Source of the DNA: an uncultured Armatimonadota bacterium
GTDB lineage: Bacteria; Armatimonadota; Fimbriimonadia; Fimbriimonadales; Fimbriimonadaceae
Direction: 5' to 3'
DNA length: 64,000 bases
NCBI GenBank assembly: GCA_903899015.1
Contig: CAIUHP010000078.1
Coordinates: forward strand, 62,001-126,000
The position numbers were made by a program, and so were the translations under genes. Positions 1 through 7,366 of the stretch are shown one piece after another; position 1 is the stretch's first letter; the number at the start of each line of letters is the position of its first letter. Below the pieces are notes generated by a model that was not told the DNA's origin, made no database searches, and saw nothing but the letters and a program-made list of their open reading frames with translations.

Positions 1-633
1 AATGGAGCGTCCGTTGGCTACCCAAAGCTTGATCGCATCGACTTGTTCATTGGTGAGGCGTTCCGATCCGGAACCCAATACGATCGTGTAGATCCCGGTG
101 TAGCCTAACGGACGGGCGGGTGCGTTTTCGGGTCGAACGTAGGTATCCAGCAAAGTGGCACCCATTTGGTTGTTCGGATTCTCGGGGCCTTCAACGTTTG
201 AGACTTGGCTTTTAGTCGACTTAATGAAAGAGAGTTCTCCCGGAACATCTCCAATCATCATCACGTGGAGCCCTTCACTGGTTACGCCTGGCACCATGAA
301 GGAAAAGTTTTGGTTGCCTTGGTCAGTTTCAAGCCGGAACTGAATGTCGTTGTATTGAACGAACGGGAAAACGGTTATGCGCTTGTTTGCGCCACGGGGA
401 AGTTCGATCGGGTAGGTAACTCCTCCACCTTGGCTGGAGACTCGCAAGAGCCCTCGCGCGTCTGCACCTCCATTTTGGATCGTAACATCGAGCGGAAGGA
501 TCGCACGACTAGGCAATTCACCCTCGAACGAAGGTCTTACGGATACCTTATAAGGATCAGAGCCCCAGGCTGGCGCAGCGATAGCCGCAACCACCAAAGG
601 AATTAGCAATATCTTGCCGAATCGCACCTTCAT
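1..633 (-). CDS. Secreted protein, N-terminal fragment (runs off the window)
   Basis: The minus strand is open from an ATG at 633 to base 1, giving 211 codons without a stop, so only the N-terminal part is present. Residues 1-24 form a typical Sec signal peptide (basic MKVRFGK, hydrophobic core, AWG before the likely cleavage site). The next 120 residues look beta-rich and soluble. Near residue 192 the pattern LTNEQVDAIKLWVANGRS resembles the segment preceding a glutamine-amidotransferase-like fold in large envelope proteins of several phyla. That resemblance is from memory and weak, and no catalytic residue is visible. The gene reads away from csaA with a 199-bp gap. The function is unknown; that it is a secreted protein is well supported. 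Confidence 0.75.
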   Translation of the reverse strand, partial: MKVRFGKILLIPLVVAAIAAPAWGSDPYKVSVRPSFEGELPSRAILPLDVTIQNGGADARGLLRVSSQGGGVTYPIELPRGANKRITVFPFVQYNDIQFRLETDQGNQNFSFMVPGVTSEGLHVMMIGDVPGELSFIKSTKSQVSNVEGPENPNNQMGATLLDTYVRPENAPARPLGYTGIYTIVLGSGSERLTNEQVDAIKLWVANGRSI

Positions 634-821
634 AAGCTCAGCCTGTCTTTCGTGTGACGGTTCTTAGTATGCAGAACGTTTGCCAATATTTTACAATTCG
701 CAAAAGCGAGAGGTTCCAATCTCCTTTGGTGGGTTTTCCCTCGCTCGAACCTTAAACTTATTTCACGCAGAATCTCCACTTAAATAGGAGTAGCCCTTCG
801 AAAATGTCATGCGACCATAGC

Positions 822-827
822 TACAAT
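822..827 (+). promoter_or_regulatory. -10 element TACAAT directly before csaA
   Basis: TACAAT lies only 5 bases before the ATG of csaA, so transcription would begin at or next to the start codon. No Shine-Dalgarno sequence is visible, which fits a leaderless mRNA. No good -35 hexamer is seen at 16-18 bp spacing. Confidence 0.4.
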
Positions 828-832
828 TTCCT

Positions 833-1162
833 ATGATTGAATGGGCTGACTTCGAAAAGGTTGAGATGCGCGTGGGAACGATTCTTCGCGCAGAGGAATT
901 TCCTGAAGCTCGGAAGCCTGCTTATAAGTTGTTTCTCGACTTTGGAGAGTTTGGAATCAAGCAGTCAAGCGCTCAAATCACGAAGGTTTACTCGCTAGAG
1001 GAGTTACCCGGAATGCAAATTATTGCGGTGACAAACTTCCCGGCCAAGCGAATTGCGGGATTCGAATCTCAAGTGTTGGTGTGCGGGTTTGACCGCGCTC
1101 CGGGCGAAGTTGTTTTGGCTCAACCGGGTCGCGAAGTGCCGAACGGAGCGCGACTCTACTAG
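833..1162 (+). CDS. csaA: CsaA-like tRNA-binding-domain protein
   Basis: This 109-residue protein is a single OB-fold tRNA-binding domain of the CsaA/YgjH type, normal in length for the family. The N-terminal signature ([17 protein letters not shown], then [12 protein letters not shown]) and the SSAQIT and [10 protein letters not shown] motifs are all present. CsaA has been described as an export-related chaperone in Bacillus, and related proteins bind tRNA; which role applies here cannot be read from sequence. The ATG at 833 is chosen because it starts the conserved domain and lies 5 bases after a TACAAT box. The gene is convergent with the SUF operon, with only 4 bases between the stop codons. 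Confidence 0.9.
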   Translation: MIEWADFEKVEMRVGTILRAEEFPEARKPAYKLFLDFGEFGIKQSSAQITKVYSLEELPGMQIIAVTNFPAKRIAGFESQVLVCGFDRAPGEVVLAQPGREVPNGARLY

Positions 1163-1166
1163 TAAC

Positions 1167-1547
1167 CTAAGAGTTTGAAGATCTCGGGGTAAAGCTGGTG
1201 CCACAACCGCAACTTTTGCCGGCATTTGGATTATCGAATTTGAACCCGCCACCAATGAGATTGCCGGTGTAATCAAACGTGCTGCCACGCAGGTAAACCG
1301 CTGACTTGGCGTCACAAACAATCTTCACACCGTCGAAATCGTGCTCGATATCGACGGCCTTGTGATTGGTGTCGAGCTTCATGACGTACTCCAGTCCGCT
1401 GCACCCACCACCTTTGACACCGAGTCGCAAAAATACGTCCGGGCGTGGGTCTTTAGCGACTAGTCGCTTTACTTGAGCGATCGCTTTCTCAGTTACCGAG
1501 ATCGGAAAGATCTCATTGTCGGCGGTGGTTGTTTGTTCCATAGTCAC
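1167..1547 (-). CDS. sufA: SufA/HesB-type iron-sulfur carrier protein
   Basis: This A-type Fe-S carrier (126 aa) receives clusters from the scaffold and delivers them to apo-proteins in the cytoplasm. The three family cysteines are present: C49 in the GGGCSGLEYVM motif, and C113 and C115 in the C-terminal CGCG motif. It is the last gene of the SUF operon and its start overlaps the stop of the Rrf2 regulator gene by 4 bases (ATGA), indicating translational coupling. The family assignment is firm. Whether it is functionally SufA, IscA or ErpA cannot be decided from sequence, so the symbol follows the operon context. Confidence 0.9.
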   Translation of the reverse strand: MTMEQTTTADNEIFPISVTEKAIAQVKRLVAKDPRPDVFLRLGVKGGGCSGLEYVMKLDTNHKAVDIEHDFDGVKIVCDAKSAVYLRGSTFDYTGNLIGGGFKFDNPNAGKSCGCGTSFTPRSSNS

Positions 1548-2020
1548 GAAAGAATGGTCTGGAGCCGTCGAGGCTCACTGAACAGTTGGACATTGCTCGC
1601 TGGCTCTTTTTGCTGCATAAGGTCCGCGAGCGTAATTTTGTAGATGACGTTGTCGACTGCGGTCTGAACAACTTGCCACACCGATCGGACACTGCAGTCA
1701 ATGTCGTGGGTGCAAATCGAGTTGTGCCCCGCGTGCTTATTACAGAACTCAGCGTCGTAAAGCTTGCCACCGAGAGCCGTCAGGACATCGCCAAGGATAA
1801 TTTCTTTTGATGCTCGCGCGAGCGTATAGCCGCCTGTTTGGCCACGCGTACTTTTGATGAAACCGCCCTTGCGCAAGATCATCATGAGCTTGGCGACGTG
1901 TGGTTGAGTCAGCCCTTCAAGCTTGCTGATCTCCAAAATCGTCATGCTGTCATCTGGACCTATCCTAGCAATTTGCAAAAGGCACCGCAGGCCATATTCT
2001 TCTTGGGCCGAAAACTTCAC
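1544..2020 (-). CDS. Rrf2-family transcriptional regulator (IscR/SufR-like)
   Basis: This 158-residue winged-helix regulator has the Rrf2 start (MKFSAQEEYGLRCLLQIA) and the wing segment RGQTGGYTLAR at about residues 59-69. Three cysteines at C93, C103 and C109 fall where IscR-like proteins bind a [2Fe-2S] cluster, although the spacing (x9, x5) differs from classical IscR. A second family role, nitrite or cysteine sensing, is possible. Its place inside the SUF operon, between sufT and the sufA-like gene, argues that it senses Fe-S status and controls this operon. An inverted repeat at 6889-6900 upstream of sufC is a possible binding site. Confidence 0.9.
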   Translation of the reverse strand: MKFSAQEEYGLRCLLQIARIGPDDSMTILEISKLEGLTQPHVAKLMMILRKGGFIKSTRGQTGGYTLARASKEIILGDVLTALGGKLYDAEFCNKHAGHNSICTHDIDCSVRSVWQVVQTAVDNVIYKITLADLMQQKEPASNVQLFSEPRRLQTILS

Positions 2021-2069
2021 CGGATGTTCTCCTGAGATATCTGACTGACGTTCAAAATCATGGTTTCCA

Positions 2070-2435
2070 TTAGTCGATTCCGAGCATCAGGCGGACTTCG
2101 TCACTCATCCGCTCGATCGTAAACGGTGGGTCCCAAGTGAGTTCAATCGAAACATTGCCGATACCGGGCGTGGCACGCGCGGCGCACTCGATTTCTCCGG
2201 GCAAGCTTCCAGCGACTGGGCACGCCGGAGATGTCAGGGTCATCACGATATGGGTGTTGCGATCGTCATCCACTTGAATGTCATAGATCAATCCAAGGTC
2301 ATAGACGTTAACCGGAATTTCAGGGTCGTAAACCGTTCTGAGCTGCTCGATCACTTCTGCTTCGAACAGCGATTTCTGAATACTTGTCAGGCCAAATTTT
2401 GGCGCTTCAGGTTCAGTGTCCACTTGCTTAGGCAC
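2070..2435 (-). CDS. sufT: SufT-like DUF59/MIP18 iron-sulfur maturation protein
   Basis: This 121-residue protein of the DUF59 (MIP18/PaaD-like) family helps Fe-S cluster maturation. The hallmark DPEIPVNVYDLGLIY lies at residues 37-51 and the conserved cysteine C72 is in TSPACPVAG. An N-terminal tail of about 25 residues precedes the domain. It follows sufU by 33 bases in the SUF operon, the usual context for SufT, where it supports the scaffold under high Fe-S demand. The family is clear; the specific symbol rests on neighbours. Confidence 0.9.
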   Translation of the reverse strand: MPKQVDTEPEAPKFGLTSIQKSLFEAEVIEQLRTVYDPEIPVNVYDLGLIYDIQVDDDRNTHIVMTLTSPACPVAGSLPGEIECAARATPGIGNVSIELTWDPPFTIERMSDEVRLMLGID

Positions 2436-2468
2436 TTAACGACTCCCTATAATCCAGATTTCCAAAGA

Positions 2469-2921
2469 TCACTCTGTGCTCACCTTAACTGCTTCTCCTA
2501 AAATTGCGGCATGCAACGTGTGCCACGGGAGCGTCGCACACTTGATGCGTACCGGATATTCTCGGACTCCCGCTAAAACTTCAAGGTCACCGAGGTCGGG
2601 ATGCTCCGCAACTTCGCCGGTAGCGGTTACCATTTGCTGAAACTCTCGGAAGATGGCGTCAACTTCGGCAAGGGTCTTCCCTTTGATGGTTTCCGTCATC
2701 ATGGAAGCGCTTGCGGTGGAGATAGCACAGCCACTTCCTTCGAAAGTTACTTCTTCAACCCTACCGTCATGGGTATGAATGTAAACGGTGACGTTATCTC
2801 CGCAAAGCGGATTGTGTCCCTCAGCCGAACCCGTTGGTTCTTCGAGCTTTCCACGATTGCGCGGACGCTTGTTATGGTCAAGAATGACCTCTTGATATAG
2901 CTCTCGTAAATCCATGCTCAT
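2469..2921 (-). CDS. sufU: SufU sulfur-transfer / scaffold protein
   Basis: SufU (150 aa) accepts persulfide sulfur from SufS; in Firmicutes it is a zinc-dependent sulfurtransferase. The ligand residues are visible: C40 and D42 in PLCGDNV, C65 in GSGCAIS and C128 in IKCATLPW. The length and the roughly 20-residue insert between the second and third cysteines, compared with IscU, are typical of SufU. The start overlaps the stop of sufS by 4 bases (ATGA), so the pair is translationally coupled, in line with their partnership. Confidence 0.95.
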   Translation of the reverse strand: MSMDLRELYQEVILDHNKRPRNRGKLEEPTGSAEGHNPLCGDNVTVYIHTHDGRVEEVTFEGSGCAISTASASMMTETIKGKTLAEVDAIFREFQQMVTATGEVAEHPDLGDLEVLAGVREYPVRIKCATLPWHTLHAAILGEAVKVSTE

Positions 2922-4210
2922 CCGAACATCTCCTTGACCATTAATACACCGTCCACTAATCGATCAATCTCTTCTACGGTGTTATAGAACGCGATGGATG
3001 CTCGTGCGGTCGCGGGAACTCCTAAGCGCTTCATTAACGGCATGCAGCAATGGTGTCCAGCGCGGATCGCAATTCCTTTGTGATCAAATACCGTTCCTAT
3101 GTCGTGGGGGTGAGCGCAATCCATTGTGAAGGCAAGAATGCCAGCCTTTTCCTTGGCCGTACCCGTGATTCTTACTCCGTCAATCTCACTCAGTCGCTTC
3201 ATGCCATAGGAAGTCAATTCGCTTTCGTAATTGCTGATTCCTTCAAATGCGGCATCAAGCGCAAGGCCCAAACTCATGTCCGGCGCTTGAAGTAGTCCTC
3301 TCCCGAGCCCAGCGAGATAGTCAATGGCAGCGCCCAGTCCAATGACGCCCGCAATGTTGGGCGTCCCTGCTTCAAACTTGTAAGGAAGATCGGCATAGGT
3401 CGAGCCATCAAAACTTACGGTATGGATCATGTCTCCACCCCCTTGGTAGGGTGGCATGGCTCGAAGCAAGACTTCTTTCCCGTACAACACTCCAACTCCA
3501 GTTGGTGCATACATCTTGTGGCAGCTCAGAACGTAAAAGTCGGCATCCAGGGCTTGAACGTCAATCCGGGTATGAGGACCGGCCTGTGCACCGTCGACAA
3601 GGACAACGGCTCCGACTTGATGGGCCTGAGCAATCATCCGTTGCACGGGATTGATCGTTCCAAGCGAGTTGCTGACGTGTACGATGCCGACGATTTTGGT
3701 TCGTTCCGAAAGTAACTGACCGTAAGCCTCAAGATCAATTTCACCTTGATCGGTGATAGGAATCTGGCGGACAATCGCACCGGTTTGCTGGGCGACCAAC
3801 TGCCACGGGATGATGTTGCTGTGGTGCTCCATCGTCGAGAGCAAAATCTCATCTCCCGGCTTCAGGTTTTGTCTCCCGTAAGACTGAGCGACGAGATTGA
3901 TGCTGGCAGTGCATCCAGCCGTAAAGATCACTTCATGAGAAGATGCGGCATTCAGAAACACCTGGGTCTTTTCACGTGCGACATCGTATTTCTGGGTCGC
4001 TAACTGACTAAGATAGTGCACGCCCCGATGGATATTCGCGTTTTGTTGCCGATAATATTCAGACTGCGAATCGATCACCAAGTGGGGTTTCTGGGATGTC
4101 GCACCGTTATCTAGATACACCAGAGGATAACCATTTACGAGGGTGGCCAGAATGGGAAAGTCCTTTCTGATTGCCTCAATATTAAGTGTTCTATGCGCTA
4201 TTGCGTTCAC
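2918..4210 (-). CDS. sufS: SufS group II cysteine desulfurase
   Basis: This PLP enzyme removes sulfur from L-cysteine to give alanine and an enzyme persulfide for Fe-S assembly. The PLP lysine is K232 in VLSCHKMYAPTGVG, and the persulfide cysteine is C388 in IRAGHHCCMPLM (C389 is adjacent). The ATMEHHSNI-type cofactor segment reads STMEHHSNIIPW here. At 430 residues it is about 24 longer than typical SufS (about 406). The extra length sits near residues 303-326, in the linker between the large and small domains. It is coupled to sufU by overlap and starts 2 bases after the unknown gene upstream. Confidence 0.95.
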   Translation of the reverse strand: MNAIAHRTLNIEAIRKDFPILATLVNGYPLVYLDNGATSQKPHLVIDSQSEYYRQQNANIHRGVHYLSQLATQKYDVAREKTQVFLNAASSHEVIFTAGCTASINLVAQSYGRQNLKPGDEILLSTMEHHSNIIPWQLVAQQTGAIVRQIPITDQGEIDLEAYGQLLSERTKIVGIVHVSNSLGTINPVQRMIAQAHQVGAVVLVDGAQAGPHTRIDVQALDADFYVLSCHKMYAPTGVGVLYGKEVLLRAMPPYQGGGDMIHTVSFDGSTYADLPYKFEAGTPNIAGVIGLGAAIDYLAGLGRGLLQAPDMSLGLALDAAFEGISNYESELTSYGMKRLSEIDGVRITGTAKEKAGILAFTMDCAHPHDIGTVFDHKGIAIRAGHHCCMPLMKRLGVPATARASIAFYNTVEEIDRLVDGVLMVKEMFG

Positions 4211-4212
4211 TT

Positions 4213-4677
4213 TTAACCTTCCCTAGCACTGAATTCAAATAGTTGGAGCCATTCTTGTCGCTGACGTTCCAACAATTCGGGTGGATTGTTCTTATAGGTT
4301 TGCTCCACTTGATCTACGAACGCCTCTGGCGAATGAGCCGAGAGCACGTGGTTCGTTCCCGCTTGCCGAAACCAGTACTTGCTGTTCCAGAAATCACCTT
4401 CTCGGCGATGGACAATTGCATGCCACAGAGATCCGACCGATCCAGGAATCGCCTGACAGATGGTGTGCGACCGATCAATTTCATCGATGTACAACCACAA
4501 TGCCGCAGTAACCGATGGATTGGCTTGAATTTCGCTTTGCGACACGATTGATTCAACGAGCCTGACGATGTTTGGATCGATGGTCCGAGTAGGTACAAGT
4601 TCCGGCATCGCTTGCTCAAGCGGAAGCGCTTCAAATAGAGGCTTCGTGAGAGATGCGAGCGTGTCCGGAACCGGCAT
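4213..4677 (-). CDS. Uncharacterized protein inside the SUF operon
   Basis: This 154-residue soluble protein sits between sufD and sufS, 4 bases after sufD and 2 bases before sufS, so it is co-transcribed. It has no signal peptide, membrane segment or Fe-S cysteine cluster (it has a single cysteine near residue 74). The most distinctive segment, LWHAIVHRREGDFWNSKYWF at about residues 85-104, resembles an uncharacterized family I recall from Planctomycetes and Bacteroidetes, where a His-Arg-Arg-Glu and Lys-Tyr-Trp core is conserved. I know no function. Its place suggests a link to Fe-S assembly, but operon hitchhiking is possible. Confidence 0.8.
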   Translation of the reverse strand: MPVPDTLASLTKPLFEALPLEQAMPELVPTRTIDPNIVRLVESIVSQSEIQANPSVTAALWLYIDEIDRSHTICQAIPGSVGSLWHAIVHRREGDFWNSKYWFRQAGTNHVLSAHSPEAFVDQVEQTYKNNPPELLERQRQEWLQLFEFSAREG

Positions 4678-4681
4678 GAAC

Positions 4682-6061
4682 CTATTCCCCGCCTTTCTCG
4701 GGCATATCCTGCGATTCCTTCAGCTTTGCGAAGAGCGCATTTTCTAACACTTCTCGCGCGGAAGCAATCGTGACTTTCTCAAGGACTTCGGCCGCGAACG
4801 CATAGACCAGCAAGCCGCGAGCTTCATCTTTTGGAATACCGCGCGATTGGAGATAGAACATAGAGTCCTCTCTCAACTGACCAATCGTTGCCCCGTGGGT
4901 GCATTTCACGTCGTCGGCAAAAATCTCCAACTGAGGCTTGGTATTAATCGTCGCAGTGGGAGACAGCAAAATGGCCTTGTTGGTCTGTTTGGCGTCCGTC
5001 TTTTGAGCGTCTTCGTAAACGAATATCTTGCCATTGAACACGCCCAGTGCATGATCGCCAAGAATCGCTTTGTAGACTTCGAACGAGTTGCAGTTTGGCT
5101 TAGCATGGTCGATACGAGTGTGATTATCGATCGCCTGATGTCCGAGTCCGACCGAAGCGCCGTTGAGCCAAGTCTCCGTGTGTTCCCCATCCAGCCAAAC
5201 ATTAACATCGTTTCGTGCGATATGACCGCCAAAGTTGATGTTGTTGTTAGTGTAGATCGAGTCCTCACTTTGATGAATGCTTGTCGCAGCAATGTGAACC
5301 GACTCCAGTTTCTCTTGCTGAAACTTGGTGTGCTCCAAAATCGCGGACTCACCCATGACAACCTCGGTAACTGCGTTGGTGAAGTAAACACCATCCATTC
5401 CAAGATAGGATTCCAAGAGTTTGGCGTCGCTGTTCTCTCCAAGGACAATCAACGTTCGCGGATAACTTACGAGCGGACCGTGATCTGCTTTTGAGAGATA
5501 GATGAGGTGGATCGGCTGTTCGAGAGACACCCCTTTAGGAAGGTAAACAAATGCTCCGTCAGTGAGATAGGCGGTGTTGAGATAAACAAATCGCTCATCA
5601 TTCGTTGAGCCCAGTTTCCCGGTCAAGTTCGCGATCTTGCCAAGGTGCTCGAGGATAACTTCTTCGTAGACGGTGAAACCGTCTTTAAGGCTACCGATGA
5701 AGACACCTTTCGGTAACGCGTGAGCGCTACTCAGTTCGGGAGCGTATTCGCCGTTGATAAAAACGACGTTGATGGCATCGATTGGGCCAAGCACAGATTG
5801 CTCAAGTTCGAACCGATCGATCGTTGCCCCGTACGCAGGTGCAAAACGCCCATCTTCAAGTGCTCGAAGCGACAGATACTTGAATTCTTCGTCCTTGGTG
5901 GTAGGGATACCGAACTCGGTGAAGTTGCGGAATGCCTTCTCGCGCAGAACTTGAAGTTCGTCCGGCCCGTAGGTCGCAAGCAGACCCTTCATAAGGTTGA
6001 AGTTCTCGACCAAGCTATGGGGAGTTGATTTGAGGTCAATCATTTCAGAAGTTCCAGCCAT
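4682..6061 (-). CDS. sufD: SufD subunit of the SufBCD scaffold complex
   Basis: This 459-residue beta-helix protein is of the SufB/SufD family. The N-terminal helical part (FGIPTTKDEEFKYLSL near residues 50-65) and the C-terminal GQLREDSMFYLQSRGI and KCTHGATIG segments fit SufD better than SufB. SufD lengths are usually 400-450, and SufB-specific cysteines are not evident. SufD normally forms SufBC2D with SufB and SufC, and here it directly follows sufC (2-base gap). No sufB lies beside it. A protein that replaces both would be an alternative, but the sequence reads as ordinary SufD. Confidence 0.88.
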   Translation of the reverse strand: MAGTSEMIDLKSTPHSLVENFNLMKGLLATYGPDELQVLREKAFRNFTEFGIPTTKDEEFKYLSLRALEDGRFAPAYGATIDRFELEQSVLGPIDAINVVFINGEYAPELSSAHALPKGVFIGSLKDGFTVYEEVILEHLGKIANLTGKLGSTNDERFVYLNTAYLTDGAFVYLPKGVSLEQPIHLIYLSKADHGPLVSYPRTLIVLGENSDAKLLESYLGMDGVYFTNAVTEVVMGESAILEHTKFQQEKLESVHIAATSIHQSEDSIYTNNNINFGGHIARNDVNVWLDGEHTETWLNGASVGLGHQAIDNHTRIDHAKPNCNSFEVYKAILGDHALGVFNGKIFVYEDAQKTDAKQTNKAILLSPTATINTKPQLEIFADDVKCTHGATIGQLREDSMFYLQSRGIPKDEARGLLVYAFAAEVLEKVTIASAREVLENALFAKLKESQDMPEKGGE

Positions 6062-6063
6062 AA

Positions 6064-6822
6064 CTAAGCCTTAGCGGCTAATTCCTCTTCTACAAAGGCA
6101 TAACCTTTATCTTCAAGCGCGAGAGCCAATTCCTTGCCGCCGCTCTTGACGATGCGACCTTCCATGAGAACGTGCACGTAATCGGGAACGATGTAGTTTA
6201 AGAGTCGTTGATAGTGAGTCACCACCACCACCGATCGATCGGGGCTTCGAAGTGCGTTGACTCCGTTAGAAACGACTTTCAACGCGTCGATGTCAAGTCC
6301 CGAATCGGTTTCATCGAGGATCGCAAGCGACGGTTCGAGGACGGCCATCTGGAAAATTTCGTTTCGCTTCTTCTCTCCGCCCGAGAAACCTTCGTTCACA
6401 GACCGTGAAAGGAGCGAACTGTCCATATCCATCATCTGAACCTTGCTCTTGATGTGCTTCATAAACTCTGTCATCGAGAGTTCCGCTTCTCCGCGATGCT
6501 TGCGGACGTTGTTCAGTGCCGCGCGAAGGAAGTAAGTGTTGGTTACACCAGGAATCTCGACCGGATACTGAAATGCAAGGAAAACGCCGGCCGCCGCACG
6601 CTCTTCGGGAGCGAGTTCTAGAAGATCGACTCCATTGAGTTCGACGGAACCCTCTGTGACTTCGTAACCGCTCTTGCCAGAGATGACCGATGCCAGGGTC
6701 GATTTCCCTGACCCGTTAGGACCCATGATCGCGTGAACTTCTCCTGGATTGACGGTGAGGTTGATTCCGCGAAGGATCTCTTTATCTTCGACTCGGGCGT
6801 GTAAATTCTTAATCTCTAGCAT
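6064..6822 (-). CDS. sufC: SufC Fe-S assembly ATPase
   Basis: This 252-residue ABC-type ATPase energizes the SufBCD scaffold. Walker A is GPNGSGKST at residues 34-42. The SufC-specific signature FSGGEKKRNEIFQM and the Walker B plus D-loop region AILDETDSGLDIDALK are intact, as is the H-loop (VVVTHYQRLL). It is the first gene of the minus-strand SUF operon, so the promoter and any Rrf2-controlled site should lie in 6823-7366. SufC is soluble and has no membrane partner. Confidence 0.97.
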   Translation of the reverse strand: MLEIKNLHARVEDKEILRGINLTVNPGEVHAIMGPNGSGKSTLASVISGKSGYEVTEGSVELNGVDLLELAPEERAAAGVFLAFQYPVEIPGVTNTYFLRAALNNVRKHRGEAELSMTEFMKHIKSKVQMMDMDSSLLSRSVNEGFSGGEKKRNEIFQMAVLEPSLAILDETDSGLDIDALKVVSNGVNALRSPDRSVVVVTHYQRLLNYIVPDYVHVLMEGRIVKSGGKELALALEDKGYAFVEEELAAKA

Positions 6823-7366
6823 GACTTTGACGTATCGATAGCGGCTTATATTGAGAGCCGGCCATCCTTGACACAGCTCCCGCTTGATACTACGTGTAGT
6901 TTATCTTGAAAGTTGACCAGAAAGTGTAGATTGACACTCACCGGGCTAAAGCGGGAGGAATGAGAAGTGATTTCAATACAGCACTTCTTCTATTCTATCG
7001 ATTGGATTCGTACACCGAGAAGGCTTAGTCAAACATGAAGCGAATATGAATCCAACATAAAGATCCGATTTCGGACGCAACAGAGTGTTCTTGCTTTACG
7101 GCCCCCGCAAAAGCAACTCGCAAAGCAATCACTCTACTGGCTCGATCCGTTAGTCATCGTGAATCAAGCTACCTATGGAGTGCTATTCCAGCGAGTCATA
7201 TTCGGAAGGGCTTATGACAAGCCGAAAGCCTAGCTGAATGAAAGCAACCCTCCATCTTGAATGTGACTCATCGAACAAGTGTCATCAATCGCTTTTCATA
7301 TTGAGTCATGGACCCTCTGTTCGCCCGTCGTGCGCCTCTTCCGGGTATGGTTCTTTCGTGGCTAAT
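6823..7366. other. 544-bp divergent gap between sufC and fucI
   Basis: This gap separates the divergent SUF operon and L-fucose isomerase gene and must hold both promoters. Seen in it: an inverted repeat ACTAC-GT-GTAGT at 6889-6900, and TTGACA-like hexamers at 6868-6873 and 6931-6936 on the plus strand without well-spaced -10 boxes. I found no convincing ORF, RNA gene or riboswitch here. The plus-strand ORF that extends fucI upstream to 7238 is treated as non-coding because its first 43 codons do not match the family. Confidence 0.5.
6889..6900. promoter_or_regulatory. Inverted repeat, possible Rrf2 operator for the SUF operon
   Basis: ACTAC-GT-GTAGT is a perfect 5-bp inverted repeat 67-78 bases upstream of the sufC start. 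It is the clearest dyad near that start, and the operon encodes its own Rrf2 regulator. It does not match the type 1 IscR consensus, so the link is inference only. Confidence 0.25.

Noticed and set aside
4847-5494. 215-aa plus-strand ORF
   Set aside because: It lies entirely opposite the sufD gene, which has clear family identity, and has no motif of its own. Antisense shadow.
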